Below, piece by piece: positions 6,644 to 15,311 of a stretch of DNA of 18,803 nt; the first letter of the stretch is position 1, and every line of letters begins with the position of its first letter. The position numbers were made by a program, and so were the translations under genes. Source of the stretch: RGIG8748 sp045578205 (GTDB lineage Bacteria > Bacillota > Clostridia > UMGS1810). Below the pieces are notes generated by a model, which was not told the origin of the DNA, did not search any database, and worked only from the letters and a program-made list of their open reading frames with translations. Where the stretch lies: assembly GCA_045578205.1 (NCBI GenBank), contig JAZNJU010000177.1, positions 1-18,803 on the forward strand, in the 5' to 3' direction.

Positions 6644-7489
6644 ATGAAGATACTAATGATTGGTGCACATCAGGATGACAATGAATTTGGCAGAGGAGGA
6701 CTTGCAAGCCTTCTTATTAAAAAAGGTCATGATGTGCGGTTTCTCAGTGTAAGTAACGGTTGTGGCGGCCATCATATTATGTCTGCCGAGGAAACCGCAA
6801 GGAAGCGCGCTGAGGAATCGGCTGCAGTTGCAAAACTTCTTGGTATAAGATACGATGTATGGGATATTGCCGATTGTAATATCGTTGCTGATTTACTCAC
6901 AAGAAAAAGGCTCATAAGATACATACGCGAGTACAATCCGGATGTGGTTATATCCCACAGACCAAATGATTATCACGCAGATCATCGTGCCGTAGGACAA
7001 CTTGTGCAGGATGCGTCATATCTTCTGGCGGTACCCAATGAGTGTGCCGATGTACCTGCTATGCGTTCTATGCCTGTTATACTCTATAGTGAGGATAGAT
7101 TTACAAATCCTCCTTTCCGAGCAGATATCGTTGTGGATGTAGGCAGTGAAATAGATATTAAACTGCAGATAGCAAACCTCAATGTGTGTCAGGTATATGA
7201 ATGGCTTCCCTATATAAATGGCGAGGATGCTCCCGAGAACGATAGTGAGCGTTTTGAATGGCTTAAGGGCATGGAGGTAACAGAAGACACTACTGACGAA
7301 GAGGTAATGGCATTCCCGAGAGGGTACATGGTACGCTTTGCCAAGGTTGCAGCACGCTTCAGAAAAGAGATTATCGCAAATTACGGCGAGGAGCGCGGAA
7401 GAAAGGTTCGTTTTGCCGAAGCATACGAGATCTGCGAATACGGAAAACCTCTTACAGAGGAAATGAAGGAAGAATTGTTTTCATTTTGA
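6644..7489 (+). CDS. PIG-L/LmbE-family zinc deacetylase
   Basis: A 281-residue member of the PIG-L (LmbE-like) family, zinc hydrolases that remove N-acetyl groups from amino sugars or their conjugates. The N-terminal motif is GAHQDDNE (H9, D11, D12), where most relatives have proline in place of Q10; the distal metal/active-site motif HADHRAV is present, preceded by SHRPNDY. H9, D12 and the second His of HADH are the expected zinc ligands and D11 the catalytic base. No signal peptide, so it acts inside the cell. It has an AGGAGG ribosome site and follows kduD by 33 bases in the same orientation, so it is probably co-transcribed. In this context it could deacetylate a hexosamine-containing oligosaccharide after uptake; that is inference, and relatives also act on mycothiol- and bacillithiol-type precursors. 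Confidence 0.88.
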   Translation: MKILMIGAHQDDNEFGRGGLASLLIKKGHDVRFLSVSNGCGGHHIMSAEETARKRAEESAAVAKLLGIRYDVWDIADCNIVADLLTRKRLIRYIREYNPDVVISHRPNDYHADHRAVGQLVQDASYLLAVPNECADVPAMRSMPVILYSEDRFTNPPFRADIVVDVGSEIDIKLQIANLNVCQVYEWLPYINGEDAPENDSERFEWLKGMEVTEDTTDEEVMAFPRGYMVRFAKVAARFRKEIIANYGEERGRKVRFAEAYEICEYGKPLTEEMKEELFSF

Positions 7490-7534
7490 TATACAGTTCC
7501 ATGAGGTAAAAACAACTACGGAGGTAGATACATA

Positions 7535-8719
7535 ATGAATTTTGATAATCTCAAAAATTTGTTGGATGGCTTTGTAAATGATGGTTATGCACCCGGAAAC
7601 ACAATACTTGTGTATCTTGGAGACAATGAGGTTTTTCGTTATACATGCGGACATGCCGACCTTGAGGGCAGGGTTGCTCTGTCGGGAAAGGAACATTTCA
7701 ATATGTATTCTTGCTCCAAGATAGCAACAGTTACAGCGGCGTTGCAACTTCTGGAACAGGGCAAATTTCTGCTGAGCGACCCTCTGTATGAATACATACC
7801 CGAATACAAGACTATGTATGTTAAGACACCCGAGGGCGAAATTGTCAAGGCAGAGAAACACATAAAAATTCAGAACATATTCAACATGACAGCAGGGCTT
7901 ACATACAATGTAGACACTCCTGCTGTAGAAAAGGCAATGCGTCTTACAGACGGCAAAATGGACAATATTACAGTAGCTAAGTGCCTTGCTGAAGACCCGC
8001 TTGCCTTTGAACCCGGGGAGAGGTTTCTCTATAGCCTGTGTCACGATGTACTTAGTGCATTGGTAGAGATTGTTTCCGGTAAGAAGTTCCGTGATTATGT
8101 CAAGGAAAATATATTTGACCCTCTGGGAATGACTCAGAGTGCTTACCACCTCAATGACGAATTGCGAAGCAAAATGGCACCTCAATATCGTTTTGTTCCC
8201 TTGGGAAAAGAGGAGGAATTCAACCTTGTAGAAGCACAGAAGAACGGTACTGCCAAGGATGGATATTTTATTGATGTAGGTATACAAAGAGGTTCTAAAC
8301 TTCAGGGACCGGAATTTGATAGCGGTGGAGCAGGTATAATATCGACCGCAGACGATTATACAAAACTTGCAGCGGCACTGGCAAACATGGGACTTGGTTT
8401 AAATGGCGAAAGGATACTCTCACCACGCACGGTGGAACTTATGAGGACAAACACATTAACCGAAGAACAACTAAAGACTTTTGACTGGAAACAACTTGTA
8501 GGTTATGGCTACGGTCAGGGTGTAAGAACAATGATGGATGTAGCCCAAGGCGGTTCTCTCAGCAGTATCGGTGAATTTGGATGGGGCGGAGCAGCAGGAG
8601 CAACTGTTTTTGCAGATCCCTCTATCAGACTGGCTGCCGTATATCTTAAGCACACCTTGAATCCCAGAGAGGCATACTATATGCCCAGACTAAGAAACGC
8701 TTTGTATTCATGTCTTTGA
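7535..8719 (+). CDS. CubicO/class C beta-lactamase-family serine hydrolase
   Basis: A 394-residue protein of the serine beta-lactamase-like family, which includes esterases and D-aminopeptidases as well as beta-lactamases. The nucleophile motif S-x-x-K is S59-C-S-K62, about where expected, and the third-box region appears as FGWGGAAGATVFADP near residue 350. The second motif reads YSL within FLYSLCHD, where many relatives have YSN, so the proton-relay asparagine seems absent. There is no signal sequence, which argues against a periplasmic or secreted beta-lactamase. It follows the deacetylase by 45 bases with a GGAGGT ribosome site, and ends the catabolic cluster about 50 bases before a strong terminator. 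An intracellular esterase acting on acyl-decorated sugars is plausible but unproven. Confidence 0.85.
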   Translation: MNFDNLKNLLDGFVNDGYAPGNTILVYLGDNEVFRYTCGHADLEGRVALSGKEHFNMYSCSKIATVTAALQLLEQGKFLLSDPLYEYIPEYKTMYVKTPEGEIVKAEKHIKIQNIFNMTAGLTYNVDTPAVEKAMRLTDGKMDNITVAKCLAEDPLAFEPGERFLYSLCHDVLSALVEIVSGKKFRDYVKENIFDPLGMTQSAYHLNDELRSKMAPQYRFVPLGKEEEFNLVEAQKNGTAKDGYFIDVGIQRGSKLQGPEFDSGGAGIISTADDYTKLAAALANMGLGLNGERILSPRTVELMRTNTLTEEQLKTFDWKQLVGYGYGQGVRTMMDVAQGGSLSSIGEFGWGGAAGATVFADPSIRLAAVYLKHTLNPREAYYMPRLRNALYSCL

Positions 8720-8770
8720 TGTTTTACAATAAATTTACTGTAAAGTACTTTTAGTCATCCTATATTACAC

Positions 8771-8815
8771 AAAATACAAGACCTATGGCTTAATCTGCCA
8801 TAGGTCTTGTATTTT
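8771..8815. terminator. Bidirectional intrinsic terminator
   Basis: A perfect 19-bp inverted repeat (8771-8789 paired with 8797-8815) with a 7-base loop. Both ends are A/T tracts, so the RNA made from either strand ends in a U-rich tail. It serves the plus-strand catabolic cluster and the converging minus-strand sensor kinase gene, whose stop codon (8814-8816) it overlaps by two bases. Confidence 0.85.
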
Positions 8816-10559
8816 AGTTTTCTATAAAAGGTATTCTTACTGTAACAGTAGTTCCCGAAATGTCTGACTCGATGAAACAGCCATAAGAATTACCCCAAAT
8901 TAAACGTATTCTTGTGTTTACATTGTTAAGTCCGATATGTTCATTATCTTCCGTAATGACTGCTGCATTAAGCCTCTGGTTTACGGAATCGATTTTTTCA
9001 TCGTCTACCTTGTTTCCGTTATCAAAGACTTTGCACACGAGGGTGTCGATATCTTTGAAAATATTTATTTTTATTATTCCCCGACGGTCAGTAAGTTTTG
9101 ATATTCCGTGAGAAAAACTGTTTTCAGCAAGAGGCTGAAGCATAAATTTGAGAACCTTACAGTTGTATACATCAGGCTCAACATCAAAACTTACATCAAA
9201 ATTACCCTCCAACTTAATATGTTCTATTTCAATGAATTTCTTTGTGTAGAGAATTTCGTCTCCGATATCCACAATATAATTTTCATTTCTTAGTGAGTAG
9301 TAGAAGGAGTCTGCCAAAATTCCTACAACCTTCTCTGCGTCGTTTGGCTTTTTTATAATATTCATAATTATGGCGTTAACAAGATTCAGAGTATTAAAGA
9401 CAAAGTGAGGGGATATCTGTGTGTTAAGTGCTGTAATCTGTGCCTTTTTAAGTTGATTGATTTTGTCGGTAAGTTCTTTTTCTATGTTGTTTCTGTCGTT
9501 GACTACAGACAGAATTTGCTGTGTTATATAGTATATTTCGTTGCTGTTTTTGTTGTTATAATTGGGAGAACTTTGCAGCAGTCCTGTAATTTTTGATATG
9601 GAGTTGTATACATATGATGACAGGTATATGGATATGAACAAAAGGGAAACAATCATCATTATGACAATACCAAAGAAGGACAGATAAAATGTGCGCATGG
9701 TATTGGACATATGGCTTCTGTTGCTTACAGAAATTATTATATAGTCTGAATTGTAAGACCTTTGAGAGTATATGAATGAGTTTGAATCCTTTTTGAGCAG
9801 GGTTTCTTTGGAGAATGCCTCTTCTACGAATTCGTCGTTTATGGTACTTGTGTTAATCGACTTGTTATAGAAGACAGTACCTTCTTTGTCTATCATGATT
9901 ATGTTGTCAAGGATAGATTGAGTTTCTCCGGATGCGTTTCTTTGTATACTGGGGTCGATTTCAAACATCAGACACCCCAGGTACTTTTTACCTTCGAATA
10001 TTTTGTAACATCTTATGAAACTGTTTTTGCCGGACGGAATCATAAAGATGTTTCTGTTCTTGCCTTCTTCTTTCTTGTAGGCTTGGAACCATGCTGTGTC
10101 CCTGAAAGATATTCCATCATCAGCAGATACACCGCTACGTGATATATGGTCATTGAGTTTGCTGTACAGAACAATGTTCTTAATAGCCGGAGAGGTGTGG
10201 AGTATTTTTGTATTGCCCTTGGTAAAGTAAGAAATATTCTTTTCCACAATGGAGGGGTTTTCAAGATAGTTACTGGATAAAAGATTTAATATTTGCTGAG
10301 AAAAAGCCAAATCTAAATAGTGATTGTCACAGACCATAAGCACCTCCGATACAGAGGTGCAATTTTTCTGCAGTGAATTGCCTATAAGTTTTTCAAAGTC
10401 ATTTTCCAGAGAGTTTACAAAGAAGGCATATATCACGATGAAAATCACGGTAAAGGGAATGAGCATATAGATAAATATTTTCTTAAGAAACTGGAAGAAA
10501 ATGCTGTTCCACCTGTTCTCTCTTATAAGAGAAATTACCTTTTGAAAATTTCTGTTCAT
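8814..10559 (-). CDS. YesM-type sensor histidine kinase
   Basis: A 581-residue membrane kinase of the LytS/YesM class. A transmembrane helix spans about residues 28-49 and a second about 291-315, enclosing an extracellular sensor region of about 240 residues that is probably a Cache-like fold. The phosphoacceptor is H385 in QISPHFVFNTLN (His_kinase domain), followed by the ATP-binding region with MLQPLAENSFSHG (N box), VFDNGN and HIGLNNVNTRIRL (G box). It overlaps the upstream response regulator gene by one base (TAATG), with AGGAAGG as ribosome site, so the pair is translationally coupled. YesM-type kinases commonly control neighbouring sugar ABC importers of the LplABC type, and the importer operon here diverges from the pair. 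The sensed ligand is unknown; an acidic oligosaccharide fits the locus. Confidence 0.92.
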   Translation of the reverse strand: MNRNFQKVISLIRENRWNSIFFQFLKKIFIYMLIPFTVIFIVIYAFFVNSLENDFEKLIGNSLQKNCTSVSEVLMVCDNHYLDLAFSQQILNLLSSNYLENPSIVEKNISYFTKGNTKILHTSPAIKNIVLYSKLNDHISRSGVSADDGISFRDTAWFQAYKKEEGKNRNIFMIPSGKNSFIRCYKIFEGKKYLGCLMFEIDPSIQRNASGETQSILDNIIMIDKEGTVFYNKSINTSTINDEFVEEAFSKETLLKKDSNSFIYSQRSYNSDYIIISVSNRSHMSNTMRTFYLSFFGIVIMMIVSLLFISIYLSSYVYNSISKITGLLQSSPNYNNKNSNEIYYITQQILSVVNDRNNIEKELTDKINQLKKAQITALNTQISPHFVFNTLNLVNAIIMNIIKKPNDAEKVVGILADSFYYSLRNENYIVDIGDEILYTKKFIEIEHIKLEGNFDVSFDVEPDVYNCKVLKFMLQPLAENSFSHGISKLTDRRGIIKINIFKDIDTLVCKVFDNGNKVDDEKIDSVNQRLNAAVITEDNEHIGLNNVNTRIRLIWGNSYGCFIESDISGTTVTVRIPFIEN

Positions 10560-11776
10560 TATTCCTTCCTCTCTTCAAGGTATTGTTCTCTGTATTGCTG
10601 AGGTGTTATGCCGGTAATCTGTTTAAACAGTTTATAAAAATACGATTCGCTGCTAAAACCTATGCTTTCGCATATCTGAGATATGGATAAATCGTGTTTT
10701 TTAAGTAATTGCTTTGCACGCTCTACGCGTATGTTTCTGATATATACGGAGAAGTTTTCTCCCGTTTTCTTTTTGAAGTATGAACTTAAGTATATAGGGT
10801 TTAAGAATACATGCTCTGCAACATCCGACAGGGTAATCTGCCTGTGAAGATTATCATAGATATATGAAATGCATTTTTCTATGGTATCGTTATCATTGCC
10901 GGCTGCAGTGTCGTTTTGCTGTACGCTCATAATAAGATGCTTCATGCTGGATGACCTGGATATTATGTTGTATTTCACATCGAGTGTGAATATATCCTTG
11001 AAGTTATTTTTGATGTGCTCCAGACACCTTAACATATTTTCTTCCATGGAGGATATGTTCTTCTTGGCAATTGCCAGTATGAACAACTCATCAAACCAGA
11101 AGTTGAATGTAGCAAAACATATGGAATCCGTTTCAAGTGAAGTTATTTTCATTACTGCATCCTTAAATTGCGATGTGGAATATTTCCAGTGGTTGGTAAT
11201 AAAATCATCAAAATTCAGGAAAGTCAAATTTATAAGTACGCAGGGATTATTAAGTATTTGCTCGGGAATATCAGACACGGCAAACTCCTCTGCGGTACTG
11301 CCGATGGAAGCGGAGGTGTTATAGAAAATACTTGCAAATATATTCTGAATATCTCTTGTAAGTGAGCTGTTCTTAAACGGAATGGAATCAAGAATGTCAC
11401 TTTTGTTTGCCGCTTTTACTGCTTTTTCAAGAATTTCAATGAGAGTAGAAAGCTGTATGGGCTTTAGAATATAATCGAATACATTATACTTAATCGCCTT
11501 GTATGCATACTGAAAGTCCCTATGCCCTGTAATAATGATGTACTTGATATCGGGATAAATTTCACGGCATTTTTCAATAAGTGTCATTCCGTCCATAACA
11601 GGCATCTTGATATCAGTTATCACAATATCAACAGGGTTTGAGGTTATATATTGATATGCAGACAAGCCATCGTAGAATACGTGACAGTCATCTATACCAT
11701 AATCCTGCCAGTTCACAGCATTTTTTATGAGATTGGCGGTATGGATTTCGTCCTCTACAAGAACAAGGTTAAGCAC
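10559..11776 (-). CDS. YesN-type response regulator (REC + AraC HTH)
   Basis: A 405-residue transcription factor. The receiver domain covers residues 1-120, with acidic pocket E8/D9, phosphoacceptor D55 (VITDIKMPVMDG), a threonine in IIITGH and lysine in DYILKPI. A linker of about 170 residues follows, and an AraC-type double helix-turn-helix occupies roughly residues 300-400 (ITLSDVAEHVFLNPIYLSSYFKK, then ISQICESIGFSSESYFYKLFK and the PQQYRE end). The start is GTG at 11774-11776, with GAGGGAG eight bases upstream and no better alternative. It pairs with the sensor kinase gene it overlaps and lies divergent to the ABC importer operon, its likely target. Confidence 0.93.
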   Translation of the reverse strand: MLNLVLVEDEIHTANLIKNAVNWQDYGIDDCHVFYDGLSAYQYITSNPVDIVITDIKMPVMDGMTLIEKCREIYPDIKYIIITGHRDFQYAYKAIKYNVFDYILKPIQLSTLIEILEKAVKAANKSDILDSIPFKNSSLTRDIQNIFASIFYNTSASIGSTAEEFAVSDIPEQILNNPCVLINLTFLNFDDFITNHWKYSTSQFKDAVMKITSLETDSICFATFNFWFDELFILAIAKKNISSMEENMLRCLEHIKNNFKDIFTLDVKYNIISRSSSMKHLIMSVQQNDTAAGNDNDTIEKCISYIYDNLHRQITLSDVAEHVFLNPIYLSSYFKKKTGENFSVYIRNIRVERAKQLLKKHDLSISQICESIGFSSESYFYKLFKQITGITPQQYREQYLEERKE

Positions 11777-11973
11777 GCTTTCAACTCCCTCATTAGCATT
11801 TTCTCTAAGCTATATTATCTGCCAATAATTATAAAACATTTAAATGTTGATGACAATTCCAAAAGCCGAAAAACTTAAAAATGAGCATAACAAATGTTTA
11901 CGTGGAGCATTGTTGCAAAAGTAGTTTGCGTGATAAAATATCATTAAGTATTTGTTGACAAAGGAGCATAGAA
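11777..11973. promoter_or_regulatory. Divergent control region for response regulator and ABC operon
   Basis: This 197-bp gap separates two divergent units and must hold both promoters. For the plus-strand operon, TAAAAT at 11934-11939 is a good -10 candidate, placed about 35 bases before the start codon and leaving the AAAGGAG ribosome site free; the possible -35 sequences (TTGTTG at 18 bases, TTGCAA at 15) are poor, consistent with an activated promoter. A 13-base inverted repeat TGATAAAATATCA (11931-11943) overlaps the -10. A perfect 14-base palindrome AACATTTAAATGTT lies at 11835-11848. Either could be a regulator site; none is proven. Confidence 0.4.
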
Positions 11974-12900
11974 ATGAAAAATCAGTCAGTAATTAACATC
12001 AAATCGAGGAAGAGAATCAACACAAGGATGCTTCAGCTCTACAGTCTGCTTGCATTACCGGTGTTTTTGGTTATTCTCTTTAAGTATGTACCGATGTTTG
12101 GTATTATCATCGCCTTTAAGGATTACAAATATAACCTCGGTATATTCGGAAGTGAATGGGTCGGATTAGAAAATTTTAAATTCTTTTTTCAGTCCAATGA
12201 CTTTTTCAGAATCACAAGAAATACACTGCTTCTCAACGGCGTGTTTATATTTACCGGTGTGCTGGCGGCTGTTACGATAGCCATTCTTCTTTTTGAACTG
12301 CGCAGCAGAACAGCAACCAAGATTTTCCAGACAACCATGATCACGCCAAACTTCCTTTCCTGGGTTACGGTATCGTATATGGTGTACGCGCTTTTAAATC
12401 CCAGATACGGCTTTATCAATACGACCTTCGGTCTGGATGTCAACTGGTATGCGGAACCTGACAAATGGCCCGGAATACTTACCATTGCCAATATATGGAA
12501 GCATATGGGTATGGACTGCATACTCTACTATGCGGCGCTGATGGGTATGGACCACTCGCTCATAGAAGCCGCCGAGGTTGACGGTGCCAACAAATGGCGC
12601 AAGATAGTACATATCATGCTCCCGACGCTTGTTCCGATTCTTTGTATCAACTGCATACTCAAAATCGGAAGTATCTTCCACGCAGATTTTGGTCTCTTCT
12701 ACAACGTACCGAGAAATATCGGTGAACTCTACGAAACCACAGATGTTATAGATACATATGTATTCCGTACCATGAGAGTTGTGGGAGATATGGGTCTTTC
12801 CTCAGCGGTAGGTCTCATGCAGTCCATAATAGGCTTCTGCATGGTAATGCTTACCAATGCTATCGTGCGTAAGGTAAGCCCCGACAATTCGTTGCTGTAA
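11974..12900 (+). CDS. Sugar ABC transporter permease, LplB type
   Basis: A 308-residue inner-membrane permease of the binding-protein-dependent type, with about six hydrophobic helices. The cytoplasmic loop that docks the ATPase is visible as IEAAEVDGANKWRKIVHIML (EAA motif) near residues 190-210. The N-terminal pattern ALPVFLVILFKYVPMFGIIIAFKDYK is typical of the LplB/YtePfamily that imports complex oligosaccharides in Bacillota. The ribosome site is AAAGGAGC. It is the first gene of an operon with a second permease and a solute-binding lipoprotein. No ATPase gene accompanies it, as is usual for this subfamily, which borrows a shared MsmX-like ATPase encoded elsewhere. Confidence 0.93.
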   Translation: MKNQSVINIKSRKRINTRMLQLYSLLALPVFLVILFKYVPMFGIIIAFKDYKYNLGIFGSEWVGLENFKFFFQSNDFFRITRNTLLLNGVFIFTGVLAAVTIAILLFELRSRTATKIFQTTMITPNFLSWVTVSYMVYALLNPRYGFINTTFGLDVNWYAEPDKWPGILTIANIWKHMGMDCILYYAALMGMDHSLIEAAEVDGANKWRKIVHIMLPTLVPILCINCILKIGSIFHADFGLFYNVPRNIGELYETTDVIDTYVFRTMRVVGDMGLSSAVGLMQSIIGFCMVMLTNAIVRKVSPDNSLL

Positions 12901-12928
12901 GAAATGCGAAAGGAGAAAATTTCAGATA

Positions 12929-13810
12929 ATGAAAAAGAAAAGTATACAAAGTCAGATTATATTGATAGCAATTTTTACGATAGTTTGTGCACTTGTCATT
13001 TTTCCGTTTTTGCTCGTAGTAAGCGTGTCGCTCTCCCGTGAAGCGGATATAGTGGAGTACGGTTACAAACTCCTGCCAAAGAATATTGATCTTTCGGCAT
13101 ACAAATATGTGTTACAGAGTCCTCAGGCAATTATCGATGCCTACAAGATAACCATTGCAGAGTCGTTTCTTGGAACCTTCTTAAGTGTGTTGCTCATGGC
13201 AATGGCGGCATACGCTCTGTCGGTCAAGGCTCTCAAGGGCAGAAGCTTCTTCTCCATGTTCTTCTACTTTACCATGCTTTTCAGCGGCGGTCTTGTTCCT
13301 TCATATATACTTAACACTCAGTATTTGCATCTCAATAACACCTTCTGGATATACATATTCCCGTCCCTTGTCAATGTGTGGCATATGTTTATGATGAGAA
13401 CCTTCTTCTCACAGATTCCAGGTGAAATATCCGAGTCTGCCATGCTGGATGGTGCCAATGAGTACAGAATATTCCTGCAGATGATTGTACCCTTGAGTAA
13501 GCCGGTAATTGCAACCGTATTTCTGCTTGGCTTTCTGGGTAGATGGAATCAGTGGAATACCTCGCTGCTTTACATAGATAACCCCAAACTGGTATCGCTC
13601 CAGTACCTGCTCCAGAAGATAATGAAAAATATTCAGGTTCTTCAGCAGAGTGCGGAAATGGGTATTGGTTTAGAAACACAAGGGGATATTCCATCGGAAA
13701 CTGCAAGAATGGCAATGGCTGTGGTTGTTGCCGGACCTGCATTGCTTATATTCCCGTTCTTCCAGAAGTACTTTGTTAAGGGTCTGACTGTAGGAAGTGT
13801 AAAAGGTTAA
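12929..13810 (+). CDS. Sugar ABC transporter permease, LplC/YtcP type
   Basis: A 293-residue permease, partner of the upstream LplB-type protein. The N-terminal helix (residues about 10-35) is followed by the family pattern SVSLSREADIVEYGYKLLPK and by further helices. The EAA loop reads ISESAMLDGANEYRIFLQMI, and the protein ends FFQKYFVKGLTVGSVKG, a hallmark C-terminus of the family. It starts 28 bases after the upstream gene, with AAAGGAGA about 13 bases before the ATG, a slightly long spacing. Together the two permeases would form the heterodimeric channel for an oligosaccharide delivered by the lipoprotein encoded next. Confidence 0.93.
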   Translation: MKKKSIQSQIILIAIFTIVCALVIFPFLLVVSVSLSREADIVEYGYKLLPKNIDLSAYKYVLQSPQAIIDAYKITIAESFLGTFLSVLLMAMAAYALSVKALKGRSFFSMFFYFTMLFSGGLVPSYILNTQYLHLNNTFWIYIFPSLVNVWHMFMMRTFFSQIPGEISESAMLDGANEYRIFLQMIVPLSKPVIATVFLLGFLGRWNQWNTSLLYIDNPKLVSLQYLLQKIMKNIQVLQQSAEMGIGLETQGDIPSETARMAMAVVVAGPALLIFPFFQKYFVKGLTVGSVKG

Positions 13811-13854
13811 TATAAATGTATTAAATATAAAAGTTTAGAGAGGAGAATTTTAAA

Positions 13855-15294
13855 ATGAAAAATTTTAAGAAAGTGATTTGTCTGCTCCTTACAGTTGTCT
13901 TGATGTTTTCTATGGCAGCCTGCGGTGGCGACAAAGATGAAAAAGGTGTCACACTCAAGTGGTTTATTCCCGGTTCTGCACAGACCGATCATGCATCAGT
14001 ACTCGCAGAGGTCAACAAGATAGTAGAATCCAAACTCGGTGTTAAACTTGATTTGCAGTTTATCGACCTCGGTGCCTTCGGCGAGAGAATGAAGATGAAC
14101 ATGGCAAGTCAGACAGAATTCGACATCATGTGGGTTGGATATGCCAACAACTATGAAAGCGCTGTGGAAAACGGCGGTATTATAGGACTTGAGGAAATGC
14201 TCAAAAACACCACTCCCGACCTCAAGGCTTCCATACCTGATTACTTCTGGGAGGCAGCACGCTACGGTGATGATATCTACGCTGTACCCTGCGTACAGAT
14301 TGCGGCACAGAATTATGCCTTCTGTATCAAGAAGGATTTGGTAGAAAAGTACAATATTGATGTAACTGCCATCAAGACTGTAGATGACATAGAACCTGTC
14401 CTTCAACTCATCAAGGAAAAGGAACCGGATTTATTCCCATTCCAGCCCAAATACGGTCCCAAACTCTGGACATTCGAAGATTATCAGAATCTTGATGAAA
14501 CCTTTCTCGCGGTTCGCAAGGACGATTCCAAGGGTAAGGTTGTAAACCTCATGGAAACCAAGGAATTCCAGAAGGGTATCAAGAAGATGCGCGAATGGTA
14601 CGAAAAAGGTTACATAAGAGCCGACGTGGCTTCTGCAACAGATGATACACTCGACCTCAACGAAGGTAGATACGGCGTACATATTCAGGTTATGAAGCCC
14701 GGTCTCGAGGCTACCTTCAAAAACACCAAGGGCTACGAAATAGTGGCGGTACCCTTTACAACTCCCTTCTTTGACGGAAAGGGTGCACTCCAGACAATGA
14801 ATGCTATAAGTTCCACATCAAAGCATCCCGAAAAGGCACTTCAACTCCTTGAACTTGTCAATACCGACAAGGAACTTCACAATCTCTTAAGTTTCGGTAT
14901 CAAGGATAAGCATTACAAAATAAACGAAAATGGCAAGGCAGAATACATAAACGACAGCGGTTGGCAGCCCAAGGCAGACTGGAAGTTTGGTAATCAGTTC
15001 AACTCCTTAATACTTGAAGGGCAGAATGATGATGTTTGGGAGCAGACAATCGCAATGAATGAAAATGCTGTCAAGTCAAAACTCCTCGGATTCACCTTCC
15101 TTACAACAAATATTACAAGAGAACTTTCCAACGTGACATCTGTTGTCAGTGAGTATAACGCAGGTATGCTCAAGGGCTACAATGACCCCAAGAACTATCT
15201 CAGCGAATACAAAGAAAAACTCAAGACTGCAGGACTTGACAAAATGGTAGAGGAAGCACAGAAACAGGTTAACGAATTCCTCAAAAACAAATAA
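13855..15294 (+). CDS. Extracellular solute-binding lipoprotein, LplA/YtcQ type (DUF3502-like C-terminus)
   Basis: A 479-residue sugar-binding lipoprotein. The signal peptide has a basic start (MKNFKK), a hydrophobic core and the lipobox MAAC, so C23 would be lipidated and the protein anchored outside the membrane. The mature part shows the substrate-binding-protein pattern (VTLKWFIPGS, VNKIVESKLGVKLDLQFID, QTEFDIMWVG, DDIYAVPC). The last 130 residues (LGFTFLTTNITRELSNVTSV ... YLSEYKEKLKTAGLDKMVEEAQKQ) resemble the DUF3502 end found in LplA-type proteins. The ribosome site is AGAGGAG. The stop codon TAA lies 17 bases before the next gene's likely start. It delivers an oligosaccharide to the two permeases upstream; the exact ligand cannot be read, but the neighbouring uronate pathway suggests an acidic one. 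Confidence 0.92.
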   Translation: MKNFKKVICLLLTVVLMFSMAACGGDKDEKGVTLKWFIPGSAQTDHASVLAEVNKIVESKLGVKLDLQFIDLGAFGERMKMNMASQTEFDIMWVGYANNYESAVENGGIIGLEEMLKNTTPDLKASIPDYFWEAARYGDDIYAVPCVQIAAQNYAFCIKKDLVEKYNIDVTAIKTVDDIEPVLQLIKEKEPDLFPFQPKYGPKLWTFEDYQNLDETFLAVRKDDSKGKVVNLMETKEFQKGIKKMREWYEKGYIRADVASATDDTLDLNEGRYGVHIQVMKPGLEATFKNTKGYEIVAVPFTTPFFDGKGALQTMNAISSTSKHPEKALQLLELVNTDKELHNLLSFGIKDKHYKINENGKAEYINDSGWQPKADWKFGNQFNSLILEGQNDDVWEQTIAMNENAVKSKLLGFTFLTTNITRELSNVTSVVSEYNAGMLKGYNDPKNYLSEYKEKLKTAGLDKMVEEAQKQVNEFLKNK

Positions 15295-15311
15295 TGACTG
15301 GAGGAATGTTG

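Noticed and set aside
7709..7720. Antibiotic beta-lactamase
   Set aside because: The S-x-x-K motif is present, but the protein lacks a signal peptide and the YxN motif reads YSL, and it sits in a sugar-catabolism cluster, so it is better called a CubicO-type hydrolase.
7481..8287. Minus-strand open frame of 268 codons opposite the CubicO-type gene
   Set aside because: No recognisable domain, no ribosome site, and it lies entirely over a well-supported enzyme gene with intact motifs.
11955..11960. Perfect -35-like TTGACA before the first permease gene
   Set aside because: It ends only 13 bases before the ATG, leaving no room for a -10 and start site; it overlaps the ribosome-site region and is best seen as coincidence.
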